Counted from the stretch's first letter, positions 33,277-42,252 are shown. The stretch: DNA of 64,000 nucleotides from Lysinibacillus fusiformis (GCF_003049525.1 NZ_PYWL01000016.1:1-64000); one strand, 5' to 3'. Notes: generated from the letters alone by a model not told the origin. Program-made: numbers and translations.

Positions 33277-34077
33277 ATGGATCAAAAGGCAAAGAAAATT
33301 TTAATGCAAACATTTTGGCAATCTGGTAGATGGAGAGATGGGGAGTATACGTATACAGAGGAGGATTTTCAGTATGCGAAAAGGATGGGCTTGATGTTTG
33401 ATCGTTTAACGATTTCCCATGATGAATGTATACAAAGACTGCGACAGCTTCATGATGACAGGCTAACTAAGGATCTTGTGGTGAAGGCTTTTTTGCACAG
33501 CCTCTCGACCCGTAAAGTATATTTACGGAGTGCGTTATCAAGCTGGGCTCTTACTGCACAACTACCGATCCATACGTATCATGAGCGACCTGAAGAGTTA
33601 GTATCCTACAGTGCCTGTGGCTATTGTAATGAACATAAAATAATGTCGAATGAAAACTATATAAACGAAGATCTAAATGTCCTTAATTTTGAACGAGTGA
33701 AGTGGGGAGGTGTTCGCTTAAACTGGCTAGTGTATTGTTTGCTCGATCTTGAATGTTTAATACAAGAACAAGAGTCATTAATCGTTTGTGAGGCAGATAT
33801 AGAGATTTTCAAACAGATGCTAGAGGCTATAAAGTCCTGTGAAGATATGGATGCTGCTAGACAATTAGAAAAGCGTTGGAAGGATGTTTTCAAGTCCAAT
33901 CAATATGAGCGAGATGCCGTTATGGAAATATGGGGGTATGCTCGCCTACTAGAATCGACAAACGATTATCGCAAGGAACGCGGGCGGGGAACTGATTTTA
34001 TGTCTATGGCAACTTGGAGAGGTCAGGACGGCTATTCAGAAGAAAAAGTGAATTTCTACTTTGGCTCTTATTTATAA
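33277..34077 (+). CDS. Unrecognised protein at the end of the SUFU cluster
   Basis: 266 residues, soluble. It contains a Cys pair in ACGYCNEHK and, elsewhere, several Trp residues, so a small metal site is possible. The start follows AGGAGGAAATTT and lies 16 bases after the ankyrin stop, making it part of the operon. I cannot assign a family. Its conserved-looking mixed composition and clean start suggest it is functional. Confidence 0.65.
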   Translation: MDQKAKKILMQTFWQSGRWRDGEYTYTEEDFQYAKRMGLMFDRLTISHDECIQRLRQLHDDRLTKDLVVKAFLHSLSTRKVYLRSALSSWALTAQLPIHTYHERPEELVSYSACGYCNEHKIMSNENYINEDLNVLNFERVKWGGVRLNWLVYCLLDLECLIQEQESLIVCEADIEIFKQMLEAIKSCEDMDAARQLEKRWKDVFKSNQYERDAVMEIWGYARLLESTNDYRKERGRGTDFMSMATWRGQDGYSEEKVNFYFGSYL

Positions 34078-34192
34078 AAAGAAGCTTTTTTGCAATGAAT
34101 ATAGAATGGTTCGTGCAATGGCGTCAGCAGAGCTGTAATACCTTTTACATATGACTCAAAAGTTCACGTCATTACAATTAAAGAGGGGCTAT

Positions 34193-34615
34193 ATGAAAAA
34201 AATCAAAATTATTTTGTCTTTACTTATAATCGTCATCGCTATTGGCTTTTTGATTGCAAAGAAAGACGGAGGATACTCTGCAACAGACGTATTAGAGAAC
34301 GCTAATTTTACTGTTGAAAATCCATCTATAACCATTCATACCGTAGATACAGACAAAGAAGATATATATACACGAATTAAAATTCCAGAAGAAACGCAAA
34401 AAAGGCTTTTACAAGCTTTTCAGAATGCAAAATTTGATAAAGCAACTATAAATCCAGTTGATTACGATTACCGAATCACCATTTCATTAAATACAGGTTA
34501 TACTATGTACCTTGTTTCAGAAAAAAGGTCATTGACCGTTAATAGGACGGAAGAAAATTATACCATGGTAAACGATAACGATTTTTTTAGCATATTAGAA
34601 AAGGTAACTAAATAA
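34193..34615 (+). CDS. Exported or membrane-anchored protein, unknown
   Basis: 140 residues. An N-terminal helix (IKIILSLLIIVIAIGFLIA) anchors the protein; the rest is outside the membrane. AGAGGGG precedes ATG 34193, while the longer frame upstream has no ribosome site. Its layout (Lys-rich start, one helix, then a small beta-rich domain testing nothing recognisable) is like the protein encoded at 38621-39052. No family assigned. Confidence 0.6.
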   Translation: MKKIKIILSLLIIVIAIGFLIAKKDGGYSATDVLENANFTVENPSITIHTVDTDKEDIYTRIKIPEETQKRLLQAFQNAKFDKATINPVDYDYRITISLNTGYTMYLVSEKRSLTVNRTEENYTMVNDNDFFSILEKVTK

Positions 34616-34663
34616 AGAGTCCACCATTTACTATTGTAAAGTGAGATTCTAAAAGCTTTGTGA

Positions 34664-34864
34664 TTCTGTTTTTATACAAGTCCTAAAACAGCGCCACTAC
34701 AGGAAGCGTATGTGTTTCTTACGTTATTATTGTCTGCAATTGGTGCCACTAGTTTATTTAGTGCACGAAATAAACTGATAATTTTAGCCATCTACTGTTG
34801 TTATTACAAATTCAATATTGCATCTCTCTATAAAGGGATATTTAAAAGCAAAACAACAACCTAA
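34664..34864 (+). pseudogene. C-terminal fragment of a membrane protein
   Basis: A frame without a start codon reads PLQEAYVFLTLLLSAIGATS and then ARNKLIILAIYCCYYKF before TAA 34862. It is probably the end of a deleted membrane protein gene. Confidence 0.35.
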
Positions 34865-34885
34865 ATTTTTAAAAAAGGTGAGAAC

Positions 34886-35317
34886 ATGAGAAAAAGTTTA
34901 ATTTCTAATCTATTACTTTTGTTTGGCACGTTTATTTTACTAGGGGCTTTCGCTTATCGGTTATTGATTACTTCTGATATACCCGTTTCATATGCAATAG
35001 ATGAAGCCGTTACTCTACATGTACTCATATTTATTTCTACAATGTTATATATTTGTGGCTCAATGATTATCTCTCGAAATACCATTCGATACACTGTAAT
35101 AGCTGTATTAACGGTATTTATGGTGCTGAATATTTATCTTTTCAATACGGATGCTGAATATTTTGATGCCTCATATGCTCAAATAGCCATAGTCTTTATT
35201 CTGCATCCATTATTAGTTATTTTAATAAATGTTTTAGTGCAATTAAGAACAAGCCAACGCATTAAGACCGTTTTTGAGGATAAAACAGCTACAAGGTCGT
35301 ATAAGGCTGCTGAATAA
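34886..35317 (+). CDS. Membrane protein with four helices, unknown
   Basis: 143 residues, four predicted membrane segments and a basic C-terminal tail (QRIKTVFEDKTATRSYKAAE). AAAAGGTGAG precedes ATG 34886. No family recognised. Confidence 0.6.
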   Translation: MRKSLISNLLLLFGTFILLGAFAYRLLITSDIPVSYAIDEAVTLHVLIFISTMLYICGSMIISRNTIRYTVIAVLTVFMVLNIYLFNTDAEYFDASYAQIAIVFILHPLLVILINVLVQLRTSQRIKTVFEDKTATRSYKAAE

Positions 35318-35402
35318 GCCCAAAATTAAATAGTGAATGACCGATAACAAACGCCATTTACTTGAGATAAAAAAATCTAGAAGTCCTGGCTATAAACACA
35401 AT

Positions 35403-35439
35403 GAAAGGATTCAAATACGTAAATGTATTGACTCCTTTC
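35403..35439. terminator. Hairpin after convergent genes
   Basis: GAAAGGA-TTCAAATAC pairs with GTATTGA-CTCCTTTC with mismatches. It lies between the 34886 gene and the convergent YdcF gene. Confidence 0.5.
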
Positions 35440-35445
35440 AACAGT

Positions 35446-36480
35446 TTAGACAAAGAAAAAGCTGAATAGAGCTAATAAGATGGTCATAATAATGATAGGG
35501 GCAATCAGTTTCATATGTCGTTTCCGTTCTAAAACAACAATCGCTACATATTCACGAATCATGGCATTAGGCCAATAGTAAAAGGCCGTTTTCGAACCAA
35601 TGCCCTGACTGTTTAAGCCAGCAAGTCTGGCATAAATTCCTGCACGAAATAAGTGGAAATTATTGGTTGTAAAGATACTGTTATATGCCTCGCCTTGTTT
35701 AATATCGTCCATTATTTGTTTCGAAAATAACATGTTTTGATACGTATTGACAGAACGATTTTCTTGTAGCGTATGCTCAATGGGAATCCCCTTTTCAATC
35801 GCATACCTTTGCATGGCTTCTGCTTCAGGTAGATTCTCATCAGATCCTTGACCACCAGACAAGATGATCGTTGGAGGGGTACTTACTGCAGCTTGTCTAT
35901 GATAGAAATCGATCGCTTTTTGAATGCGGCTAGCTAACAGGGGCGGTACCTTATCATTAATTAAGCCACTTCCCAGTACAATGATAAAATCTTGATTATA
36001 CTTGGGACGATTAAATTGATAGAGAAAATAAGCTGATAAGAAATTAGATAAATGGATAAAGAAATAAAATGTAATAAGGGATACCCCTGCAAATATCGGT
36101 TGGAGATGGCTTGAAAACAAGCTAGCTGGATTGATTATCGGTAACAGCATAAATAATAAAATGCCAATGGCTACTAGCAAGGTTAATGAATTAGCCAAGC
36201 GTCTACCTTCCCGTTTCATTAAAACTCTAGCATTTAAAAATAGGCCAAACATTAAAGCAATAATTGCAAAGGGAATAAGGAGAAAAAGGGCAATTAGTGG
36301 AATAACGACAGCCATTCTTAAAAAGTAAAGATCCGATGAAAAGGAAACAATGAAGCAGAATAACAGAAATGAACAGACAAACATATTAAATAGTAGTCCG
36401 TTAATCATCTTTCTTGGGTCTTTCCAATAAGAAAATAGAAAAATGAACAATAAAATTAGTGGAATAATGCCAAAATACAT
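35446..36480 (-). CDS. YdcF/SanA-family membrane protein (DUF218)
   Basis: 344 residues. Five or six N-terminal membrane helices precede a DUF218 domain with IIVLGSGL, ILSGGQGSDENLPEAEAM, NTYQNMLFSK and TTNNFHLFRAG; a final helix follows. DUF218 proteins (YdcF, SanA, ElyC) are linked to envelope integrity and bind nucleotides or lipid-linked sugars, but their reaction is not settled. The gene is monocistronic. Confidence 0.82.
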   Translation of the reverse strand: MYFGIIPLILLFIFLFSYWKDPRKMINGLLFNMFVCSFLLFCFIVSFSSDLYFLRMAVVIPLIALFLLIPFAIIALMFGLFLNARVLMKREGRRLANSLTLLVAIGILLFMLLPIINPASLFSSHLQPIFAGVSLITFYFFIHLSNFLSAYFLYQFNRPKYNQDFIIVLGSGLINDKVPPLLASRIQKAIDFYHRQAAVSTPPTIILSGGQGSDENLPEAEAMQRYAIEKGIPIEHTLQENRSVNTYQNMLFSKQIMDDIKQGEAYNSIFTTNNFHLFRAGIYARLAGLNSQGIGSKTAFYYWPNAMIREYVAIVVLERKRHMKLIAPIIIMTILLALFSFFFV

Positions 36481-36719
36481 AAAAAATACACCTCTAGTGA
36501 TGTTGTGGATGGTATCTTTCTATTATAAGGAATTATTAGCTGAAATCAACTAACTTTCAGCATGAGGAATGCCTTAGACCTTCAATGAAGGAATGGCATA
36601 GCATTGATTTCTAGTAAAGTATATCCACAACAAACGATTCTTGCTCTCGCTCTGTTTGTTCAAGTATCACGAAGGTAAAGTATTTCTGTTATACTATCAA
36701 ACAGATAGAGGTGATGAAC

Positions 36720-37154
36720 ATGTATATTGTGACGATAGAAGGTCTACCCTATGATTGGCTCGGCTCATTGCAAGAACTACATGCCCATGTCTTTGATGGT
36801 GCTAAGCTAACGGTTGAAAAGCTAGCCAAGAAAGAGGGCCTCCTTTGCCTCTTGGCGGTGGAGGATGCAAATGTCATTGGCTTTAAACTAGGATATCCAC
36901 ATCCAGATGGTGTATTTTATAGTTGGTTGGGTGGTGTTCATGTCACGAAGCGAGGTCAGGGGATTGCTAGCCAATTAATGAAAAAACAGCATGAACATAT
37001 TAAAACACTAGGCTTTGACAAAGTTCGTACATATGGCAGAAATACATTCAAAACCATGCTCATCACCAATCTCAAGCATGGTTTTGATATTGCTTCCACA
37101 TTTGTGGATGAAATGGGAAGACATAAAATCATTTTTGAAAAATCGATAGATTGA
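36720..37154 (+). CDS. GNAT acetyltransferase
   Basis: 144 residues with the GNAT core (KRGQGIASQLMKKQHEHIK as acetyl-CoA loop). ATG 36720 is six bases after GAGGTG. An extended -10 promoter (TGTTATACT, about 30 bases upstream) drives it. Ten bases after its stop comes the deoxyribosyltransferase gene, so the three genes to 37970 form one operon. Confidence 0.82.
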   Translation: MYIVTIEGLPYDWLGSLQELHAHVFDGAKLTVEKLAKKEGLLCLLAVEDANVIGFKLGYPHPDGVFYSWLGGVHVTKRGQGIASQLMKKQHEHIKTLGFDKVRTYGRNTFKTMLITNLKHGFDIASTFVDEMGRHKIIFEKSID

Positions 37155-37164
37155 GGAGTTCAAC

Positions 37165-37638
37165 ATGAAAGCATATTTAGCAAATGGATTATTTTCTTTA
37201 GGGGATCGTTTAGTAAATGAACAACTAGCCGCAGCAATTCGTGAAGCAGTACCAGGCATTGCCTTATATGTTCCGCAGGAGAATGATGCTATCAATGATA
37301 AATCAGCTTATGCGGATAGTTTAGCGATTGCTCAGGCAGACTTAGAAATGCTACAAAATAGTGATGTATTAATTGCTGTATTAGATGGGGTTGAGATTGA
37401 TTCTGGTGTAGCCGCTGAAATTGGGGCGTTTTCTATGCTGAATCGTCCTATTATTGGTGTACTGACAGATGTTCGTCAACAAGGGCGAGACAATATGCAA
37501 AAAATAGAGGCATTGGTACGAGATGGGCTGGAGAATCAATTTGTCTACCGTAATTTATTTGTAATTGGCTTAATTAAACGTAATGGGGTTATTACAGCTT
37601 CTATTGAAGAGGCTGTGGAAGCTATTCAAAAATTGTAA
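37165..37638 (+). CDS. Nucleoside 2-deoxyribosyltransferase
   Basis: 157 residues of the NDT family. The motif YLANGLFSLGDR at the start and the LDGVEIDSGVAAEIGAF segment, with the nucleophilic Glu (VAAEIG), fit. These enzymes exchange bases on deoxyribonucleosides in salvage. GAGGAG precedes ATG 37165. Second gene of a GNAT-NDT-YbjQ operon. Confidence 0.85.
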   Translation: MKAYLANGLFSLGDRLVNEQLAAAIREAVPGIALYVPQENDAINDKSAYADSLAIAQADLEMLQNSDVLIAVLDGVEIDSGVAAEIGAFSMLNRPIIGVLTDVRQQGRDNMQKIEALVRDGLENQFVYRNLFVIGLIKRNGVITASIEEAVEAIQKL

Positions 37639-37655
37639 TACGAGGAGGAAAAACG

Positions 37656-37970
37656 ATGCTATTAGCAACATCCGATGTGGTGGCAGGAAAAGAAGTGGTT
37701 GAAACATTAGGTTTAGTGAAGGGGAATTCTGTACAGTCAAGAAACATTGGGCGTGATATGATGGCTGGACTTCGAAATATTGTGGGCGGAGAGATGAAAG
37801 AGTATGCTGAAATGCTAGTGCGCTCCCGTGAAATTGCCACACAGGCAATGGAGGAAGAGGCCAAACAACTAGGCGCAGATGCAGTGGTTGGCGTACGCTA
37901 TGCAACGTCTTCCGTGATGGATGGCACATCAGAAGTATTAGTATATGGCACTGCTGTCAGATTAAAATAA
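37656..37970 (+). CDS. YbjQ/UPF0145 family protein
   Basis: 104 residues with the family pattern KGNSVQSRNIGRDMMAGLRN and GADAVVGVRYATSSV. The fold forms pentameric rings; metal binding has been suggested, but the function is not established. AGGAGGAAAA precedes ATG 37656. Last gene of the operon, followed by a strong terminator. Confidence 0.88.
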   Translation: MLLATSDVVAGKEVVETLGLVKGNSVQSRNIGRDMMAGLRNIVGGEMKEYAEMLVRSREIATQAMEEEAKQLGADAVVGVRYATSSVMDGTSEVLVYGTAVRLK

Positions 37971-37979
37971 ATAGTAAGA

Positions 37980-38013
37980 GGACTTTAATCGAATGGATTA
38001 AAGTCCTTTTTTA
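37980..38013 (+). terminator. Terminator of the GNAT-NDT-YbjQ operon
   Basis: GGACTTTAATC pairs perfectly with GATTAAAGTCC, followed by T6. Confidence 0.9.
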
Positions 38014-38198
38014 TTCCGCATTTCTGTCATTTGATGTTAAAATTTTGTTATTTATGTCAAAAATTCAACCTATTTCGTTTATGGAATGAAGTTTTCGGAT
38101 AGAAGGCGTATAGTACCAATTATACCAATTAACTAGAAATTTTATGGTGAAATAGGCTAAATGTGTAAAGATTGTTTAAAGTTTGGGCGTGAAAGAAA

Positions 38199-38336
38199 GA
38201 GTGGGATATATGGTGGATTCACTTGCTTAGTCAAGGAGCTCATATAGAAGTAATGGAGCCTCTTAAGCTTAGAGTAGAGCTGATTGAGATCATTCTGTCT
38301 ATGCAGCAAAATTATCGTTGTATGGAATATAAGTAG
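38199..38336 (+). pseudogene. C-terminal remnant of a WYL-domain regulator
   Basis: A frame without start reads EWDIWWIHLLSQGAHIEVME and PLKLRVELIEIILSMQQNY to TAG 38334. This is the characteristic end of WYL-domain (DeoR/YafY-like) regulators, where the HxEVxEP segment precedes a final helix. The helix-turn-helix part is missing. The annotated minus-strand ORF over it is a shadow. Confidence 0.6.
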
Positions 38337-38346
38337 ATAAAACAAA

Positions 38347-38377
38347 AAAGAGGAATCGGACTGCGATTTCTCTTTTT
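38347..38377. terminator. Bidirectional terminator
   Basis: AAAGAG-AATCG pairs with CGATT-CTCTTT with one bulge on each side; A runs before and T runs after allow use on both strands. Confidence 0.75.
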
Positions 38378-38389
38378 CTTGTTTTGTGC

Positions 38390-38548
38390 CTACCTGTTAA
38401 AGGTATCGATTCTGTTGTCATAAGTAACCTCAAATTGTACGTACCCGTTTTCATTTTCATCTGAAAAAGTCAAAGCCTTTGGTTTACAACCTGATAAGAA
38501 CAACATACAAGGTGAAATAGTAAAAAGTTTACACCTTATCTTATACAT
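38390..38548 (-). CDS. Small lipoprotein, 52 residues
   Basis: The frame from ATG 38548 has a hydrophobic signal and a lipobox (LFLSGC, Cys21), then a short extracytoplasmic part (YVQFEVTYDNRIDTF). It ends just before a terminator. The ribosome site is poor (GAAGG touches the ATG), so translation efficiency is uncertain, or it is a remnant of a longer lipoprotein. No family assigned. Confidence 0.5.
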   Translation of the reverse strand: MYKIRCKLFTISPCMLFLSGCKPKALTFSDENENGYVQFEVTYDNRIDTFNR

Positions 38549-38620
38549 CCTTCAAATGGTATTTGAACGTATATCATGGACATGAAACATCATTAGCATG
38601 GAGTGGTGTCTATGTTTATT

Positions 38621-39052
38621 TTATTGAAAAAGCTGTTCAATGAATGACGTATCGAAATCACTAGTAAGCTTGTAATCCTTCATGTAATTTTCTTCATATA
38701 AATAAACGAATAAATGCTCGGCATCATCTAAACGTAAGCCAACTTCTCGGTCGCCATTAATCGCTAAAGTGATCCAATAAGCCTCTTTAAAATTAGATTT
38801 AGTAAACCATACCTTTTTTAATGGTTGCTCGTTTAATTGCTGCATGATTTGATTCATTTCAGCTTCATCTGTTATCGTTATTGTTTTTTCATCTGAGGCA
38901 CGAATAATTTCAATCGACTTAATTGCCTCTACATCAAGACGTTCCGTAACCTCCTTTGAAAAATCCGTGTCACGCGTTAACAGCATTGTAGAGATATACA
39001 GAATAAGTAGAGGTAGTAAAATGCCTAGAAGTATTTTATATCTTTTTTTCAT
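38621..39052 (-). CDS. Exported or membrane-anchored protein, unknown
   Basis: 143 residues from ATG 39052, preceded by AAGGAGAAGAG. A single N-terminal helix (ILLGILLPLLILYISTMLL) is followed by a small extracellular domain, like the protein at 34193. Longer frames upstream cross the ribosome site. No family recognised. Confidence 0.65.
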   Translation of the reverse strand: MKKRYKILLGILLPLLILYISTMLLTRDTDFSKEVTERLDVEAIKSIEIIRASDEKTITITDEAEMNQIMQQLNEQPLKKVWFTKSNFKEAYWITLAINGDREVGLRLDDAEHLFVYLYEENYMKDYKLTSDFDTSFIEQLFQ

Positions 39053-39145
39053 GCTCTTCTCCTTAAATTCTAAAAATTCGCACATATGTATTCTTATCCA
39101 CGCTATAATTGAGCATATACTGAAATGATAAAGGAAGGCAATAAA

Positions 39146-40834
39146 ATGACACATAATCATGCAGAAAAAGAACTTTTTTACCCAGACGGAACGATCATGT
39201 ATCAAGGTGGTGTCAAAAAAAATGATTTCGGCCACGATATTTATGACGGCAAGGGCATATTATTTGACCAAGATGGTGAACGATTATTCGAGGGTGAATT
39301 CGTCAATCATATGAAACAAGGAAATGGCATTATGTATTTAAAAGGGCAGCTTATTTATCAGGGCGAATTTATTCAAAATAAAAAACAAGGTCATGGCATT
39401 TTATATAAGGACGGTGCCATTCATTATGAAGGTCATTTCCGGAATGATTTAATGGATGGTTACGGCATTTTATATTATGAAGAGGATCTTATTGCCCCTT
39501 ATCAAGCTTTGCGCGAACAATATCCCCATTTAAATCAGCCTCAATACGAGGGTGATTTTGTTCATGGCATGAAAAAGGGCAAAGGCAAACAATACTATCC
39601 AAATGGTTTTTTACAATACGAGGGTGATTTTATTTGGCATCATATGCAGGGGGCAGGGAAGCTCTATTATCCTACTGAATCACCGACAGCCGAGGAGCTT
39701 TCCATTGGTGTGACAGCGCTCCGATATGATGGCTACTTTTTTGAAGATACGAAGCATGGTAAAGGGAAAATCTATTCTCGGCAAGGGGTTCTAGAAGCGG
39801 AGGGGCAATTTAAAGAGGATGCGATGACCGGACAAGGGGTACTTTATTATGCAAATGGACAAGCCTCTTATATAGGAGAGCTCGTGCATGGCAAAAAGCA
39901 TGGACGTGGGGACTTTTATAATGAAGAAGGAAAGATCATTTACAGTGGCGAATTTATCGATGATGAACGGCTGCGGATTACACCTGAAATCGAGCAGGAG
40001 ATAGAGAAACTACAAATGCAGCTAAATAGCCTTGTAGGTCTACCAAATGCCAAAAAGGAACTACATAATTTAATCAATTTTATTAAAATTCAAAGTTTGC
40101 GGGTGGATCATGGCTTAACAAGTTTTCCTATTACCTATCATCTTGTTTTCTCTGGTAATCCGGGCACAGGTAAAACAACAGTGGCACGTATTATTGGTCA
40201 AATTTATAAGCATCTGGGTGTCCTATCAAGCGGTCATTTTGTGGAAACAGATCGTGCAGGGCTTGTGGCAGGATATGTGGGACAAACAGCGTTAAAGGTT
40301 CAAGAAGTGGTCCATAAAGCAAAAGGAGGTGTTCTTTTTATTGATGAAGCCTATTCCTTGATCAATGATAAACAAGATGCGTTTGGCAAGGAAGCCATTG
40401 ATAGTTTATTAAAAGCTATGGAAGATTTACGAGATGACTTAGTAATCATCGTTGCCGGTTATACAGAGCTTATGGAGGAATTTTTACAATCCAACCCAGG
40501 CTTTAAATCACGTTTTAATCATTTTGTACAATTTGATAATTTTAGTACACAGGAACTCTATGAGATTTTTGCTATGCTTTGTCATAATAATGACTATCAA
40601 TATGGTGAATCCTTTGCACATCATATGAAAAGGCGGCTAGATCAAATACCAATTGAAAGCATCACTAACTTCTCGAACGGTCGTTATATTCGAAACTTGT
40701 TTGAAAAACTGGTAACCATTCAATCAAACCGACTAATTCAACAGGCATCGATAACAAAAGAACAGCTGATGACATTTGAGGAGCATGATATCTTATTGGG
40801 CATGGCAGAAAATTTATTTGATAATACTTTTTAA
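39146..40834 (+). CDS. MORN-repeat / AAA+ ATPase fusion (SpoVK-like)
   Basis: 562 residues. The N-terminal 260 carry about nine MORN-type repeats (units such as YEGHFRNDLMDGYGILYYE and YEGDFVHGMKKGKGKQYY). Residues about 280-555 are an AAA+ ATPase of the CbbX/SpoVK group: Walker A GNPGTGKT at 337-344, Walker B FIDEAYS with Asp400-Glu401, then the VAGYTELMEEF and NGRYIRNL sensor regions. SpoVK-type ATPases remodel partner proteins; MORN repeats usually bind membranes or proteins. ATG 39146 follows AAGGAAGG; the upstream frame includes that site. The fusion is unusual. The target is unknown. Confidence 0.88.
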   Translation: MTHNHAEKELFYPDGTIMYQGGVKKNDFGHDIYDGKGILFDQDGERLFEGEFVNHMKQGNGIMYLKGQLIYQGEFIQNKKQGHGILYKDGAIHYEGHFRNDLMDGYGILYYEEDLIAPYQALREQYPHLNQPQYEGDFVHGMKKGKGKQYYPNGFLQYEGDFIWHHMQGAGKLYYPTESPTAEELSIGVTALRYDGYFFEDTKHGKGKIYSRQGVLEAEGQFKEDAMTGQGVLYYANGQASYIGELVHGKKHGRGDFYNEEGKIIYSGEFIDDERLRITPEIEQEIEKLQMQLNSLVGLPNAKKELHNLINFIKIQSLRVDHGLTSFPITYHLVFSGNPGTGKTTVARIIGQIYKHLGVLSSGHFVETDRAGLVAGYVGQTALKVQEVVHKAKGGVLFIDEAYSLINDKQDAFGKEAIDSLLKAMEDLRDDLVIIVAGYTELMEEFLQSNPGFKSRFNHFVQFDNFSTQELYEIFAMLCHNNDYQYGESFAHHMKRRLDQIPIESITNFSNGRYIRNLFEKLVTIQSNRLIQQASITKEQLMTFEEHDILLGMAENLFDNTF

Positions 40835-40981
40835 AGATAGTATGGTTGTACGTCTGCTCTAGAGCAAGTCGGCTAGCGGATAATCAAATTAAAAGCCTTA
40901 GCTAGTGTAAAGTGTGATGAGCAAAAGCAAACAAATATTCGTAGTCACTTATACTAAACACCAAATGGGAGGGAAAAGAAA

Positions 40982-41473
40982 ATGGATGTGAAGACACTTT
41001 TATTGCAACAATGGACAAGCTGCTTAGATCAAGAAGACTGGTTTCCACCGCTTGAAAAAGTGCTAGAGGATATTACGCTTGAACAGGCGACTTGGAAACC
41101 AACTAAGGGGACAACGAATTCCATTTGGGAAATAGTTTGTCATTTACTTTTCTATAAAAAGCGACTTCTCGTGCGATATCTTGATGAAACAGAGAATGAA
41201 CCGCAGGCAGAAAATAATGATGCTACTTTCCGTTTACCAACTTTGACGTTGCAAAATTGGAAGGAAACGAAAGAGGAATATTTATATGTACACCGCGAAC
41301 TTGAAAAAATACTAGCAAAATCAGCACAAGAGGATTTAGATAGAGAGGTTCGTGGAGAACGAACATTAGTGCTTGAGCTGAAAAGTATAGCCATGCATGA
41401 CGCCTATCATATTGGGCAAATCGTCTTTCTAAGTAAAATGCAGGATGTTTGGCCAGGGCAACACGACTGTTAA
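40982..41473 (+). CDS. DinB/YfiT-like four-helix metalloprotein
   Basis: 163 residues of the DinB superfamily. Three His that bind a divalent metal are visible: His54 (CHLLFYK), His139 and His143 (HDAYHIGQI). Members are often thiol-S-transferases (bacillithiol-linked) or unknown stress enzymes. GGGAGGG precedes ATG 40982. Confidence 0.82.
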   Translation: MDVKTLLLQQWTSCLDQEDWFPPLEKVLEDITLEQATWKPTKGTTNSIWEIVCHLLFYKKRLLVRYLDETENEPQAENNDATFRLPTLTLQNWKETKEEYLYVHRELEKILAKSAQEDLDREVRGERTLVLELKSIAMHDAYHIGQIVFLSKMQDVWPGQHDC

Positions 41474-41490
41474 AAAGGATTCTGTAGAGA

Positions 41491-41524
41491 ATAGGAATGT
41501 CCAAATCGGATGTTCCTATATTTT
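41491..41524 (+). terminator. Terminator after the dinB-like gene
   Basis: ATAGGAATGTCC pairs with GGATGTTCCTAT using two wobbles, followed by an AT-rich tail. Confidence 0.6.
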
Positions 41525-41565
41525 ATACCAGAGCAATAACAATGCCGAAAAAAAGGGGGAAATGA

Positions 41566-41679
41566 ATGAAAAAGCTCATAGCTATTATGCTAGTATGTGC
41601 TATCTTACCACGTGTAATCACCATCAACTTTACAGTGAATAATCATATCAATGTTCATCATAAAGGAGAGAAAAGTTGA
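41566..41679 (+). CDS. Small secreted or membrane peptide, 37 residues
   Basis: GGGGGA lies five bases before ATG 41566. The product begins MKKLIAIMLVCAILPRVITI, a signal-like helix, then a His/Asn-rich polar tail (VNNHINVHHKGEKS). It sits between dinB-like and tetR genes and is co-directional. The overlapping 26-codon frame from ATG 41562 is less convincing. No family. Confidence 0.5.
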   Translation: MKKLIAIMLVCAILPRVITINFTVNNHINVHHKGEKS

Positions 41680-41711
41680 AGAATTAAAAATAAGGTGGTA
41701 ATATAAGACGA

Positions 41712-41731
41712 AACATACGCCATCGTATTTT
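41712..41731 (+). promoter_or_regulatory. TetR operator 1
   Basis: AACATACG-CCAT-CGTATTTT: an inverted repeat with 8-base arms (one mismatch) and a 4-base spacer, 14 bases before the TetR start codon. It matches operator 2 at 42311 in every arm position but one. Confidence 0.8.
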
Positions 41732-41745
41732 TAAGGAGAATGATC

Positions 41746-42252
41746 ATGCAAGTAACGAGAGATGATTGGATAAAAGCAGGCCTACAACAATTAGGGGAAG
41801 ACGGCATACATAAAGTACGTATCGAGGCACTAGCTCGATCCTTAAACATTAGTAAAGGTAGCTTTTATCATTATTTTCGTGATCATCAAGAACTATTAGA
41901 TGCCATCCTTGATTATTGGGAAACACATGCGACAAAAGCCATTATTGAAAGTATAGAGCAGGAAGGGGCTACTTTAGAGCAGCTCTTACGCATAAGCTTT
42001 CATAAAGATAAAAAAATAGAAATGGGTATCTATGCTTGGTCTAAGTATGATGCGCATGTCGCTACTCGAATTGTTCAAATTGAAGAACAACGAATTGACT
42101 GTGTCGCCAAGCTTTATCAAAAAAAAGGGATGGATGGAGAACAATCAATCGATCGAGCAAGGCTAGCTTATTTAACCTATGTTGGCTGGATGACTCGATA
42201 TGAAGCCAACCCCCATTTTGATTTAGAGAAAATGGTGAAGCTGCTGTTATAG
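41746..42252 (+). CDS. TetR-family repressor
   Basis: 168 residues. The helix-turn-helix is around residues 22-48 (IEALARSLNISKGSFYHYFR), the hallmark of TetR proteins; the rest is the helical ligand domain. ATG 41746 has AAGGAG seven bases upstream. Two near-identical palindromes flank its gene, so it most likely represses itself and the DUF3995 gene. Ligand unknown. Confidence 0.87.
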   Translation: MQVTRDDWIKAGLQQLGEDGIHKVRIEALARSLNISKGSFYHYFRDHQELLDAILDYWETHATKAIIESIEQEGATLEQLLRISFHKDKKIEMGIYAWSKYDAHVATRIVQIEEQRIDCVAKLYQKKGMDGEQSIDRARLAYLTYVGWMTRYEANPHFDLEKMVKLLL

